64,000 nucleotides of DNA, taken from positions 2,972,247 to 3,036,246 of the forward strand of contig NZ_CP054919.1 in NCBI RefSeq assembly GCF_013364235.1, read 5' to 3'. Made by a program: the position numbers and the translations under genes. Positions 1 through 7,552 of the stretch are shown here, piece by piece. Numbering within the stretch: the first letter of the stretch is position 1; each line of letters begins with the position of its first letter. The notes below the pieces were generated by a model. The model was not told the DNA's origin, made no database searches, and worked only from the letters and a program-made list of their open reading frames with translations. This DNA comes from Kitasatospora sp. NA04385. Lineage in GTDB: Bacteria; Actinomycetota; Actinomycetes; Streptomycetales; Streptomycetaceae.

Positions 1-1
1 C

Positions 2-943
2 CAGGACGGCCTGATCTCCTTCCTCGAGGTCAACACCCGCCTCCAGGTCGAACACCCCGTCTCCGAAGAAGTCACCGGCCTCGACCTGGTCCGCGAGATG
101 TTCCGCATCGCCGACGGCGAACCCCTCGGCTACGACGACCCCGAAATCCGCGGCCACTCCTTCGAGTTCCGCATCAACGGCGAAGACCCCGGCCGCGGCT
201 TCCTCCCCGCCCCCGGCACCGTCACCCTCTTCGCCCCGCCGTCCGGCCCCGGCGTCCGCCTCGACGCCGGCGTCGAATCCGGCTCCGTCATCGGCCCCGC
301 CTGGGACTCCCTGCTCGCCAAGCTGATCGTCTCGGGCGCCACCCGCCAGCAGGCCCTCCAGCGCGCCAAGCGCGCCCTGGAGGAATTCAAGGTCGACGGC
401 ATGGCCACCGCCATCCCCTTCCACCAGACCGTCGTCACCGACCCCGCCTTCGCCCCCGAGGTGAACGGCCAGAACGGCCCGTTCACCGTCTACACCCGGT
501 GGATCGAGACCGAGTTCCAGAACACCATCCCGCCGTTCGCGGGCGCGGGCCCCGACGGCGAGGAGCCCGAGGGCCGCGAGACCGTGGTCGTCGAGGTCGG
601 CGGCAAGCGCATCGAGGTCTCGCTGCCGTCCTCCCTGGGCGTCGCCTCCGCCCCGGCGGCGGGCGCGGGCGCGGCGAAGGCCAAGCGCCGCACCGGCACC
701 AAGAAGGCCGCCTCCGCGGTCTCCGGTGACACCCTGGCCTCGCCGATGCAGGGCACCATCGTCAAGGTCGCCGTCGAGGAGGGCCAGGTCGTCGCCGAAG
801 GCGAACTCGTCGTCGTCCTCGAAGCCATGAAGATGGAACAGCCCCTCAACGCCCACAAGGCCGGCACCATCGTCGGCCTCACCGCCCAGATCGGCGCCTC
901 CGTCTCCAGCGGCGCCGCCCTCTGCGAGATCAAGGACGTCTGA
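2..943 (+). CDS. accA: Acetyl-/propionyl-CoA carboxylase alpha subunit (biotin carboxylase + biotin carrier), 5' truncated by window
   Basis: The reading frame is open from base 2, so the N-terminal part lies outside the window. The first visible residues include [12 protein letters not shown], the biotin carboxylase active-site segment, followed by the rest of the carboxylase domain, an Ala/Lys-rich linker at about bases 650-720 and a biotinyl domain with the EAMKMEQ attachment motif near base 825; the Lys of MKM carries biotin. In the family this subunit carboxylates biotin with ATP and bicarbonate and passes CO2 to a separate beta subunit to make malonyl- or methylmalonyl-CoA in the cytosol. 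No beta subunit is visible here. The gene is followed by a strong hairpin and faces a convergent gene. Family assignment is certain; acetyl versus propionyl preference cannot be read from this subunit. Confidence 0.95.
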   Translation, partial: QDGLISFLEVNTRLQVEHPVSEEVTGLDLVREMFRIADGEPLGYDDPEIRGHSFEFRINGEDPGRGFLPAPGTVTLFAPPSGPGVRLDAGVESGSVIGPAWDSLLAKLIVSGATRQQALQRAKRALEEFKVDGMATAIPFHQTVVTDPAFAPEVNGQNGPFTVYTRWIETEFQNTIPPFAGAGPDGEEPEGRETVVVEVGGKRIEVSLPSSLGVASAPAAGAGAAKAKRRTGTKKAASAVSGDTLASPMQGTIVKVAVEEGQVVAEGELVVVLEAMKMEQPLNAHKAGTIVGLTAQIGASVSSGAALCEIKDV

Positions 944-958
944 GCCCGCGTCTCGGCA

Positions 959-1002
959 CCGGAAGGGCGGCGGGGGTCCACGGACCCCCGCCGCCCTTCC
1001 GG
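959..1002. terminator. Bidirectional terminator hairpin between accA and the condensation-domain gene
   Basis: Perfect 21-bp inverted repeat (959-979 with 982-1002) and a 2-nt centre, lying between two convergent genes (stops at 943 and 1017). There is no T-run, as is usual for Streptomyces intergenic hairpins. Confidence 0.8.
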
Positions 1003-1016
1003 CTGTCCGGCCCGGG

Positions 1017-2399
1017 CTACCCGGCCTTCGGGCGGTCCGGCCCGGGCTGCCCGGCCGCGCCCAGCACCAGTTCCTCGACGCCGCACAGGAACCCGGCCAT
1101 CTGCTCCCGGCTCAGCAGCGCGCCGTCCACCACCATCCGCAGTTCGACCGCGCCCGGCACCACCACCACGTCCACCGCGACGGACACCCCGGGGCGGATC
1201 GGGAACTCGTCGGGGAAGCTCAGCTCCCGCTCCGCCGGGCCCTCCCGGCCCGGGGCGTCGGCCATCAGCGCGGCCAGCGGGTCCCTGGTGTCGTTCCAGA
1301 ACACCGAGTGGTCGGCCAGCTCGACGCCCGCGGCCCGCAGCCCGTCCAGCTCGGCGTCCAACTCCGGCTTGTCGTAGCCGGAGTGGCGGTAGGCGGCGAG
1401 CGCCGGGCCCCGGGCGCGGCGGACGGTCTCGGCGAAGTCCGCGGAGATCTCCGGGAGGTGGAACAGGCCCTCCTGGGCGAGCGTGGTGACCGCCTCGGCG
1501 GCCTGCTCGGTGAACCGGTTGCCGACCACCACCTGGCACAGGAAGGCGCGCTGCCCGCCGAGCCGGGCCAGTTCGGTGGCGGCGGCGGCCAGCAGCACCG
1601 TGGCGTCGCTGGTCTGCAACCGGGCGGCGGCCTCCGGGAGGGCGGCGGCCAGCGCCGGGGAGCGCAGCAGCGCGTACGGGAAGGTCCGCCGCGGGTCCGG
1701 TTCGCCGGGCGGGCGGGGCAGCAGGGTGCGCGGCCCGGCGGCCAGCTTGTCCCGCCAGTGCCGACGGGCGGCGGCGTCCCGGCGGCGGCCGCGCGGCGAG
1801 CGCTGCTCGGCGGCCTCCTCCAGCGGCTGGGCGAACTCCCGCTCGGCGCGCAGGTCCCGGGCGGTGCGCCCGGCGGCCAGCAGCATCAGGTCGCGGACCA
1901 TCCGGCGCATCCCCCAGCCGTCCGCGGCGGTGTGCGAGAGCACCACGACGGTCTGCCGGACCAGGCCGTCGACCAGCACCAGGCCGAGCCGCACCGGCCA
2001 GCCGCCGGCCGGGTCGAAGGGCTGCCGGGCGTACGCGCCGAGCAGGTCGGCGGCGGCCTCCTCGGCCAGCTCGGGCGTGTCCCGGTGCAGCAGCGCCACC
2101 GGGAGGGTGCCGTCGGCGTCGGCGATCTGGACCAGGTCGCCGTCCTCCTCGACCAGGCGGGTGCGCAGCGCGTCGTGCAGGTGCAGCAGTTCGGTGTAGG
2201 CGCGGAGCACCGCCTCCGGCGTCATGCCGGGGTCGACGGGCGCGGCCAGCCGCAGGTTGTAGCGGGGTGCCTCGGTGCCGAGCTTGACCAGGGCGGAGTG
2301 GATGGCGCGCTGCCCCCAGGTCGCGGGGCCGCGGCCGCCACGCGCGTCACGTACCGTCAATTCCGTTGTGCGGTCGAGTGTTTCGCTCGCTGCGTCCAT
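1017..2399 (-). CDS. Stand-alone condensation-domain (NRPS C-domain / acyltransferase-like) protein
   Basis: This 460-residue protein has the fold pattern of a non-ribosomal peptide synthetase condensation domain without adenylation or carrier domains. The core motif HHxxxDG appears at residues 155-161 as SHTAADG: the catalytic second His (156) and the structural Asp-Gly (160-161) are kept while the first His is Ser. A VGNR segment later in the protein matches the C-domain latch region. No carrier protein or synthetase gene is visible nearby, so the substrates are unknown; related free-standing C-domain proteins join acyl groups to amines or alcohols. It lies 106 bp downstream of the DeoR regulator on the same strand and ends at the shared terminator with accA. 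The start is ATG at 2399. Confidence 0.75.
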   Translation of the reverse strand: MDAASETLDRTTELTVRDARGGRGPATWGQRAIHSALVKLGTEAPRYNLRLAAPVDPGMTPEAVLRAYTELLHLHDALRTRLVEEDGDLVQIADADGTLPVALLHRDTPELAEEAAADLLGAYARQPFDPAGGWPVRLGLVLVDGLVRQTVVVLSHTAADGWGMRRMVRDLMLLAAGRTARDLRAEREFAQPLEEAAEQRSPRGRRRDAAARRHWRDKLAAGPRTLLPRPPGEPDPRRTFPYALLRSPALAAALPEAAARLQTSDATVLLAAAATELARLGGQRAFLCQVVVGNRFTEQAAEAVTTLAQEGLFHLPEISADFAETVRRARGPALAAYRHSGYDKPELDAELDGLRAAGVELADHSVFWNDTRDPLAALMADAPGREGPAERELSFPDEFPIRPGVSVAVDVVVVPGAVELRMVVDGALLSREQMAGFLCGVEELVLGAAGQPGPDRPKAG

Positions 2400-2505
2400 G
2401 GGGGCAGACGCTACAAGCGGGTCGGCCGGGGCGGCCAGGGGTCGGCGGCGGGCGGGCCGGAACCGGTCAGTGGGGCGCCCCGGGCGCGGTGGGCGGGGGC
2501 GGGCG

Positions 2506-3444
2506 TCAGCGGATCCGCTCGGCGAGCCGGGCGGCGGGCGGCAGGGCCCCGTGCGGGGCGGGACGGCGCTGGCCGGGCAGCGGGCTGCCGGGGGCGGCCG
2601 GCGCGGGCGGGGCGGCGGCCCGGCGGGCGGCCTGCGGGTGCCCGCCGGACTCGGTGGCCAGGCCGAGCGAGGCCACCGACACCTGCACCCCGCAGTCGGC
2701 GAGCGCGTGCTGCTCCCGGGAGGTGAGGTCGTCCAGCAGGGTGCGCTCGTCGGTGACCAGCCGGGTGATCGCCTCGGTGGCGACGGTCTGGAACATGCTG
2801 TCGGTGCCCAGCTTGGTGTGGTCGGCCAGCACGATCACCTCGTTGGCGGCCTGCACCAGCGCCCGGTCGACCGAGGCGGACAGCATGTTGGCGGTGGACA
2901 GGCCGCGCTCGGCGGTCAGGCCGCTGCCGGAGATGAACGCCTTGGTGACCCGCAGCCCGGCCAGCGACTGCTCGGCGCCGCTGCCCACCAGGGCGTAGTT
3001 GGAGCCGCGCAGCGTGCCGCCGGTCATCACCACCTCCACCCGGTTGGCGTGCGCCAGCGCCTGGGCGACCAGCAGCGAGTTGGTGACCACCGTCAGCCCC
3101 GGCACCCGGGCGAGCCGGCGGGCCAGCTCCTGGGTGGTGGTGCCGGCGCCGACCACGATGGCGTCGCCCTCCTCGACCATGTCCGCGGCGAGGTCGGCGA
3201 TGGCGCTCTTCTCGGCGGTGGCGAGGTGGGTCTTCTGCGGGTAGCCCGGGTCCCGGCTGAACCCGCCGGGCAGCACCGCGCCGCCGTGCCGGCGGTCGAG
3301 CAGCCCTTCGGACTCCAGCGCCCGGACGTCCCGGCGGACGGTGACTTCGGAGGTCTGGACGACGCGGGCCAGTTCGCGGAGCGACACGGCTCCGTTGGCG
3401 CGCACCATCTCTAGGATCAACTGGCGACGTTCTGCTGCAAACAC
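2506..3444 (-). CDS. DeoR/GlpR-family transcriptional regulator, candidate nucleoside-regulon repressor
   Basis: This 312-residue protein has an N-terminal DeoR-type winged helix-turn-helix at about residues 5-57 (VSLRELARVVQTSEVTVRRD and an LDRRHGGAV wing). A phosphosugar-isomerase-like sensor domain follows, with VGAGTTTQEL and NSLLVAQAL segments, which in this family binds a sugar phosphate. The last 60 or so residues are a Pro/Ala-rich tail that looks disordered and is not part of the usual family length of about 250-260. The start is GTG at 3444; TACCGT lies 7 nt upstream, suggesting a leaderless transcript. A DeoR-family protein next to punA, deoC and related genes, each carrying the same palindrome, makes it the best candidate for the regulator, but no copy of that palindrome lies upstream of this gene itself. 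Regulator function is inference. Confidence 0.9.
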   Translation of the reverse strand: MFAAERRQLILEMVRANGAVSLRELARVVQTSEVTVRRDVRALESEGLLDRRHGGAVLPGGFSRDPGYPQKTHLATAEKSAIADLAADMVEEGDAIVVGAGTTTQELARRLARVPGLTVVTNSLLVAQALAHANRVEVVMTGGTLRGSNYALVGSGAEQSLAGLRVTKAFISGSGLTAERGLSTANMLSASVDRALVQAANEVIVLADHTKLGTDSMFQTVATEAITRLVTDERTLLDDLTSREQHALADCGVQVSVASLGLATESGGHPQAARRAAAPPAPAAPGSPLPGQRRPAPHGALPPAARLAERIR

Positions 3445-3660
3445 AGGACCGACGGTAACCCGAGTGACCGTCTGCTTTCAGGCGTTTGCACCTGGTAACG
3501 GGATTTGCTCACCTCGGGACGGCGCACGACCGTACAATGCGCGCCCCTCGGCCCGGGTGAGCCGGACGGCGTGCGCCCGGCTCACTCGCCTGCTCGTGCA
3601 CGCCCGCGTCTGCGCGCATCCGCACGCCCGCATCCGCACGCCCGCGTCCGCGCGTTCCCG
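3445..3660. repeat. Intergenic region with four 14-bp tandem units
   Basis: The 216 bp between lpdA and the DeoR gene contain, at 3601-3656, four consecutive 14-bp units with consensus CGCATCCGCACGCC; the two middle units (3615-3628 and 3629-3642) are identical and the outer ones diverged. The rest holds the DeoR promoter (a -10 of TACCGT on the minus strand at 3457-3452) and nothing else recognisable. The repeats lie just downstream of the lpdA stop codon and are outside coding sequence. Confidence 0.6.
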
Positions 3661-5106
3661 TCAGGAGCCGGCGACCTCGCGCTTGCGGATGTGCAGCTGG
3701 CGGGCCGCCTCGGCGGTCGAGCCGGACAGCGACGGGTACACCGTGAAGGCGCTCGCCACCTGCTCCACCGTCAGGTTGTTGTCCACCGCCAGCGAGATGG
3801 AGTGGATCAGCTCGGAGGCACGCGGGGCGACCACCACGCCGCCGACCACGATGCCGGTGCCGGGGCGGGCGAACAGCTTCACGAAGCCGTCCCGGATGCC
3901 CTGCATCTTGGCCCGCGGGTTGCCGCGCAGCGGGAGCTTCACCTCGACGGCGTCCATCTTCCCGCAGGACACGTCGGCGTGGGTGTAGCCGACGGTGGCG
4001 ATCTCCGGGTCGGTGAACACGTTGGACGCCACGGTCTTCAGGTTCAGCGGCTGCACCGCGTCGCCGAGCGCGTGGTACATCGCGATCCGGCCCTGCATGG
4101 CGGCCACCGAGGCCAGCATGAAGACGCCGGTGCAGTCGCCGGCCGCGTACACGCCGGGGGCGGAGGTGCGGGAGACCCGGTCCACCTTGATCTGGCCCCA
4201 GTCGTTGACCGCGACGCCGGCCTCCTCCAGGCCCAGGTCCGCGGTGTTGGGGATCGAGCCGACCGCCATCAGACAGTGCGTGCCGGTGATCACCTTGCCG
4301 TCGGCGAGGGTGACCTCGACCCGGTCGCCGACCCGCTTGGCGCTCTCCGCCCGGGAGCGGCTCATCACGTTCATGCCGCGGCGGCGGAACACGTCCTCCA
4401 GCACCTCGGCGGCGTCCGGGTCCTCGCCGGGGAGCACCCGGTCGCGCGAGGAGACCAGCGTGACGTTCGAGCCGAGCGCCTGGTAGGCGCCGGCGAACTC
4501 GGCGCCGGTGACGCCGGAGCCGACCACGATCAGCTCGCGCGGCAGCTCCTCCAGGTCGTACACCTGCGTCCAGGCGAGGATCCGCTCGCCGTCCGGCTGG
4601 GCGTCGGGCAGCTCGCGCGGGCGGACGCCGGTGGCGATCAGCACCGCGTCGGCGCGCACCGACTCGACGGCGCTGTCGGCCAGTTCGACCAGCACCTCGC
4701 GGGAGCCGTCGATCGCCTGGCCGCCGCCGCCGAGCCGGCCGCGGCCGCGCAGCACGGTGACGCCGGCCCGGGTGACCGCCTGGGTGATGTCGTGCGACTG
4801 GGCGATGGCCAGCCGCTTCACGCGCCGGTTGACCTTGCCGAGGTCGACGCCGACCACCCGGGCCGGGTCGGCCGCGTCCGCCGTGCCGTCGGCGACCAGG
4901 ATGCCGAGTTCCTCGTACGAGCTGTCGAAGCTGGTCATCACCTCGGCGGTGGCGATCAGCGTCTTGGACGGCACGCAGTCCGTCAGCACCGCCGATCCGC
5001 CCAGACCGTCGCGGTCGACGACGGTCACCTCCGCGCCGAGCTGGGCGGCCACGAGGGCCGCCTCGTATCCGCCTGGTCCGCCACCGATGATCACGATCCG
5101 AGTCAC
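3661..5106 (-). CDS. lpdA: NAD(P)H:quinone reductase LpdA (dihydrolipoamide dehydrogenase family lacking one redox Cys)
   Basis: This 481-residue flavoprotein disulfide reductase family member has FAD-binding VIIGGGPGGYEAA at the N-terminus, a second NAD(P)-binding GSGVTGAEFA and the C-terminal dimerisation domain. In true lipoamide dehydrogenases the active site is CxxxxC before IPSK; here the segment reads GGSAVLTDCVPSK, so only the second Cys remains and a dithiol reaction is not possible. This matches the actinobacterial LpdA group (for example Mycobacterium tuberculosis Rv3303c), which reduces quinones with NAD(P)H. I chose GTG at 5106 because it places MTRIVIIGGG at the N-terminus; an in-frame ATG at 5142 would add 12 unlikely residues. 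It stands alone and is unlinked to 2-oxoacid dehydrogenase genes. Confidence 0.88.
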   Translation of the reverse strand: MTRIVIIGGGPGGYEAALVAAQLGAEVTVVDRDGLGGSAVLTDCVPSKTLIATAEVMTSFDSSYEELGILVADGTADAADPARVVGVDLGKVNRRVKRLAIAQSHDITQAVTRAGVTVLRGRGRLGGGGQAIDGSREVLVELADSAVESVRADAVLIATGVRPRELPDAQPDGERILAWTQVYDLEELPRELIVVGSGVTGAEFAGAYQALGSNVTLVSSRDRVLPGEDPDAAEVLEDVFRRRGMNVMSRSRAESAKRVGDRVEVTLADGKVITGTHCLMAVGSIPNTADLGLEEAGVAVNDWGQIKVDRVSRTSAPGVYAAGDCTGVFMLASVAAMQGRIAMYHALGDAVQPLNLKTVASNVFTDPEIATVGYTHADVSCGKMDAVEVKLPLRGNPRAKMQGIRDGFVKLFARPGTGIVVGGVVVAPRASELIHSISLAVDNNLTVEQVASAFTVYPSLSGSTAEAARQLHIRKREVAGS

Positions 5107-5200
5107 GTGCCCCATTCTCCCGCATGCCGGAACGGAATCCACGCCGGGGGCGTTGTTGTTCGCCTCTCACTGCTCCCACCGGCCGGTCGCGCCGCTCCCA

Positions 5201-5755
5201 CTAGCCGGTCTGCCGGATCGAGGCCGACACCAGCACTCCGCCGGACACCGTGTAGGTGCCCTCGTAGGTCTTCGTGCTGCCGTCGGTCTGGACCGCGTAG
5301 ATCACCGCGCGCACCTGGTTCGAACCGAAGGTGCTGGTGGTGCCCAGGTGAATGCTCGCGGTGGTGGCGTAGCCCTTCACCCAGCCGTTGTAGTCGCTGC
5401 CGCCGATGTTCTTGCCGCCCAGCGCCCAGGCCGCCGCGTAGTCGTGGTTGCTGATGTCCTCGTAGTACTGCTGCACCACGGCGATCGCGCTGGTGAGCGT
5501 CGGGTCGCCGCCGCCCTTCGCGGTGGTGACCGTGACGGTCGGGTTCGGCGTCGCGGTGACCGTCTGCGGCGTGACGGTGACCGTCGGGGTCGGCGTCGGG
5601 GTGACGGTGACGGTCGGCGTGGGCGTCGCGGTGACGGTGACCGCGCCCGGCGGGCTGGCCTCCGCCCGGCCACCGCCCGAACCGCAGCCGACCGCGGTCG
5701 CCAGCAGCACCGCCGCGACCGCCGAGACGCCCGCCACTACCGGTAGTTGTCGCAT
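5201..5755 (-). CDS. Small secreted lipoprotein with TVTVTP-type repeat linker
   Basis: This 184-residue protein starts with a signal peptide ending in a lipobox-like ATAVGC, so it is probably anchored outside the membrane through Cys24. Next comes a low-complexity stretch of about 30 residues built from TVTVTP and TATPNP repeats, typical of surface linkers, then a globular C-terminal domain of about 100 residues (from about VVQQYYEDISNHDYAAAWALGG) that resembles small NTF2-like or lipoprotein domains with a YYxxIxxxDYxxAWxL helix pattern. ATG at 5755 has GGGAG about 7 nt upstream. Function is unknown; the gene is divergent from the gamma-glutamylcyclotransferase-like gene. Confidence 0.78.
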   Translation of the reverse strand: MRQLPVVAGVSAVAAVLLATAVGCGSGGGRAEASPPGAVTVTATPTPTVTVTPTPTPTVTVTPQTVTATPNPTVTVTTAKGGGDPTLTSAIAVVQQYYEDISNHDYAAAWALGGKNIGGSDYNGWVKGYATTASIHLGTTSTFGSNQVRAVIYAVQTDGSTKTYEGTYTVSGGVLVSASIRQTG

Positions 5756-5888
5756 CAGGACGCTCCCGTCCGGCCCGCACTCCGCCCCCGGCCCGGCGGG
5801 TCCGCCCGCGGGGCGGGACCTCCCTCCACGGTAGGCCCGCCCCGGGCTCGCAGCCCGGTGGACCGTTCCGCTCCCGTAGGCTGGCCGC

Positions 5889-6326
5889 ATGTCGCTCTAC
5901 GCCGCCTACGCCACCAACCTCGACGCCCGGCAGATGTCCCGGCGCGCCCCGCACTCCCCGCTGCGCGGCACCGGCTGGCTGCCCGGCTGGCGGCTGACCT
6001 TCGGCGGCGAGCAGTTGGGCTGGGAGGGCTCGCTGGCCACCGTGGTGGAGGACGAGAAGGAGCAGGTCTTCGTCTCGCTGTACGACGTGGCGCCGATGGA
6101 CGAGGACGGCCTGGACCGCTGGGAGGGCGTGCAGCTCGGCATCTACCGCAAGGTGAAGCTGCGCGCGCAGACCCTGGACGGCGAGGTCGCGGTCTGGACG
6201 TACGTGCTGAACGACTACGAGGGCGGGCTGCCCGCCGCCCGCTACCTGGGCCTGATCGCGGACGCGGCGGAGAGCGCCGGCGCCCCCGACGACTACGTGC
6301 TGGACCTGCGCCGCCGCCCCTGCTGA
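5889..6326 (+). CDS. Gamma-glutamylcyclotransferase-fold protein
   Basis: This 145-residue protein has the small beta-barrel GGCT/AIG2-like fold. YAAYATNLD at residues 4-12 corresponds to the YGSNL-type substrate loop, and the segment VSLYDVAPMDEDGLDRWEG corresponds to the region that carries the catalytic acid in the family. Members cleave gamma-glutamyl amines or act on related amide bonds; the substrate here is unknown. The start is ATG at 5889. TAGGCT ends 6 nt before it and no ribosome-binding site is visible, so the mRNA is probably leaderless. The gene lies between LpdA and punA, a position conserved in my memory of other Streptomyces chromosomes. Confidence 0.75.
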   Translation: MSLYAAYATNLDARQMSRRAPHSPLRGTGWLPGWRLTFGGEQLGWEGSLATVVEDEKEQVFVSLYDVAPMDEDGLDRWEGVQLGIYRKVKLRAQTLDGEVAVWTYVLNDYEGGLPAARYLGLIADAAESAGAPDDYVLDLRRRPC

Positions 6327-6456
6327 CCGTCCGGGGCGGGTGGACCGCCCCGCGCCGGCGGCCGTGGGTTCCGCCGGGAGCCCCCGCCGCGCCGGGGACG
6401 AATGCCGTGCTTCCGTGCAATCCGGGTAACGATCCGGCATGGCCTGGCCCTGCTGT

Positions 6457-6468
6457 CTACGCGCGTAG
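6457..6468. promoter_or_regulatory. Operator palindrome upstream of punA
   Basis: CTACGCGCGTAG is a perfect 12-bp dyad, extended to 20 bp (6453-6472) with one mismatch. A -10 element TATCCT lies at 6481-6486, 7 nt before the GTG start, so the dyad sits exactly where the -35 hexamer would be; repressor binding would block RNA polymerase. The same core occurs before deoC, add, deoA and the nucleoside importer operon. Confidence 0.85.
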
Positions 6469-6493
6469 GCAGATGTGACCTATCCTCGACCGC

Positions 6494-7321
6494 GTGAACG
6501 CATCTCCTCAGACGGTCGCCCCCGCCGACCCCTACGCCGCCGCCCGGGCCGCCGCCGACCGGCTGCGCGAACTCACCGGCGCCGAACGCCACGACGTCGC
6601 CCTGGTGATGGGCTCCGGCTGGGTGCCGGCCGCCGACGCCCTGGGCGAGGCCCTCGCGGAGTTCCCGGTCACCGACCTGCCCGGCTTCCCGGCCCCCGCG
6701 GTGGCCGGCCACGCCGGCACCGTCCGCTCGGTGCGGATTCCCGGCGGCGAGCGCCGGGCCCTGGTCTTCCTCGGCCGCAACCACTACTACGAGGGCCACG
6801 GCGTGGCCACCGTGGTGCACGGCGTGCGCACCGCCGCCGCGGCCGGCTGCCGCACCGTCGTGCTCACCAACGGCTGCGGCGGCCTGCGCGAGGGTTGGGT
6901 CCCCGGGCAGCCCGTGCTGATCAGCGACCACATCAACCTGACCGCGGACTCCCCGATCGTCGGCGCCAACTTCGTCGACCTCACCGACCTGTACTCCAAG
7001 CGCCTGCGCACCCTGTGCCGCGAGATCGACCCCTCCCTCGACGAGGCCGTCTACGTGCAGTTCCGCGGCCCGCACTACGAGACCCCGGCCGAGGTCAACA
7101 TGGCCCGGGTGATCGGCGGCGAGCTGGTCGGCATGTCCACCACGCTGGAGGCCATCGCCGCCCGCGAGGCCGGTGCCGAGGTGCTCGGCATCTCGCTGGT
7201 CACCAACCTGGCCGCGGGCATCACCGGCGAACCGCTCAACCACGCCGAGGTGCTGGAGGCCGGCCGGGCCTCCGCCGAACGGATGGGCGCCCTGCTGGCG
7301 AAGGTCCTGGAACGGATCTGA
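6494..7321 (+). CDS. punA: Purine nucleoside phosphorylase (trimeric type)
   Basis: This 275-residue cytosolic enzyme converts purine (deoxy)nucleosides and phosphate to the free base and (deoxy)ribose 1-phosphate. Visible family features are the phosphate loop near [45 protein letters not shown] with the purine-binding Glu, [13 protein letters not shown] and TNLAAG with the base-contacting Asn. Length and motifs match the trimeric class (human PNP, M. tuberculosis PunA) rather than the hexameric DeoD class. GTG at 6494 is the start; TATCCT ends 7 nt upstream and there is no Shine-Dalgarno sequence, so translation is probably leaderless. The operator overlapping the -35 region points to induction by nucleosides. 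The mutase downstream takes the sugar phosphate product. Confidence 0.93.
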   Translation: MNASPQTVAPADPYAAARAAADRLRELTGAERHDVALVMGSGWVPAADALGEALAEFPVTDLPGFPAPAVAGHAGTVRSVRIPGGERRALVFLGRNHYYEGHGVATVVHGVRTAAAAGCRTVVLTNGCGGLREGWVPGQPVLISDHINLTADSPIVGANFVDLTDLYSKRLRTLCREIDPSLDEAVYVQFRGPHYETPAEVNMARVIGGELVGMSTTLEAIAAREAGAEVLGISLVTNLAAGITGEPLNHAEVLEAGRASAERMGALLAKVLERI

Positions 7322-7552
7322 CACCCCGGCGGGGGCCGGACTCCCCCGCCCGGGCGCGCGGCTGACGGAGAATCGGGAACCGTGACGACGAGGAGCGGGG
7401 GACGGCCGGACGGGCCGGGAGCCGGGAGGCCCGGCTCCGGGCCGCCCGCGCACCGGGCCGGGGCCGGCCCCCCTCGCGCCACCGGCACGGGCCGCGCGCC
7501 CCGTCCTCACACCTCTCACCCCTCGTCCTCACACACCCAGGGAGCGGGCCGC

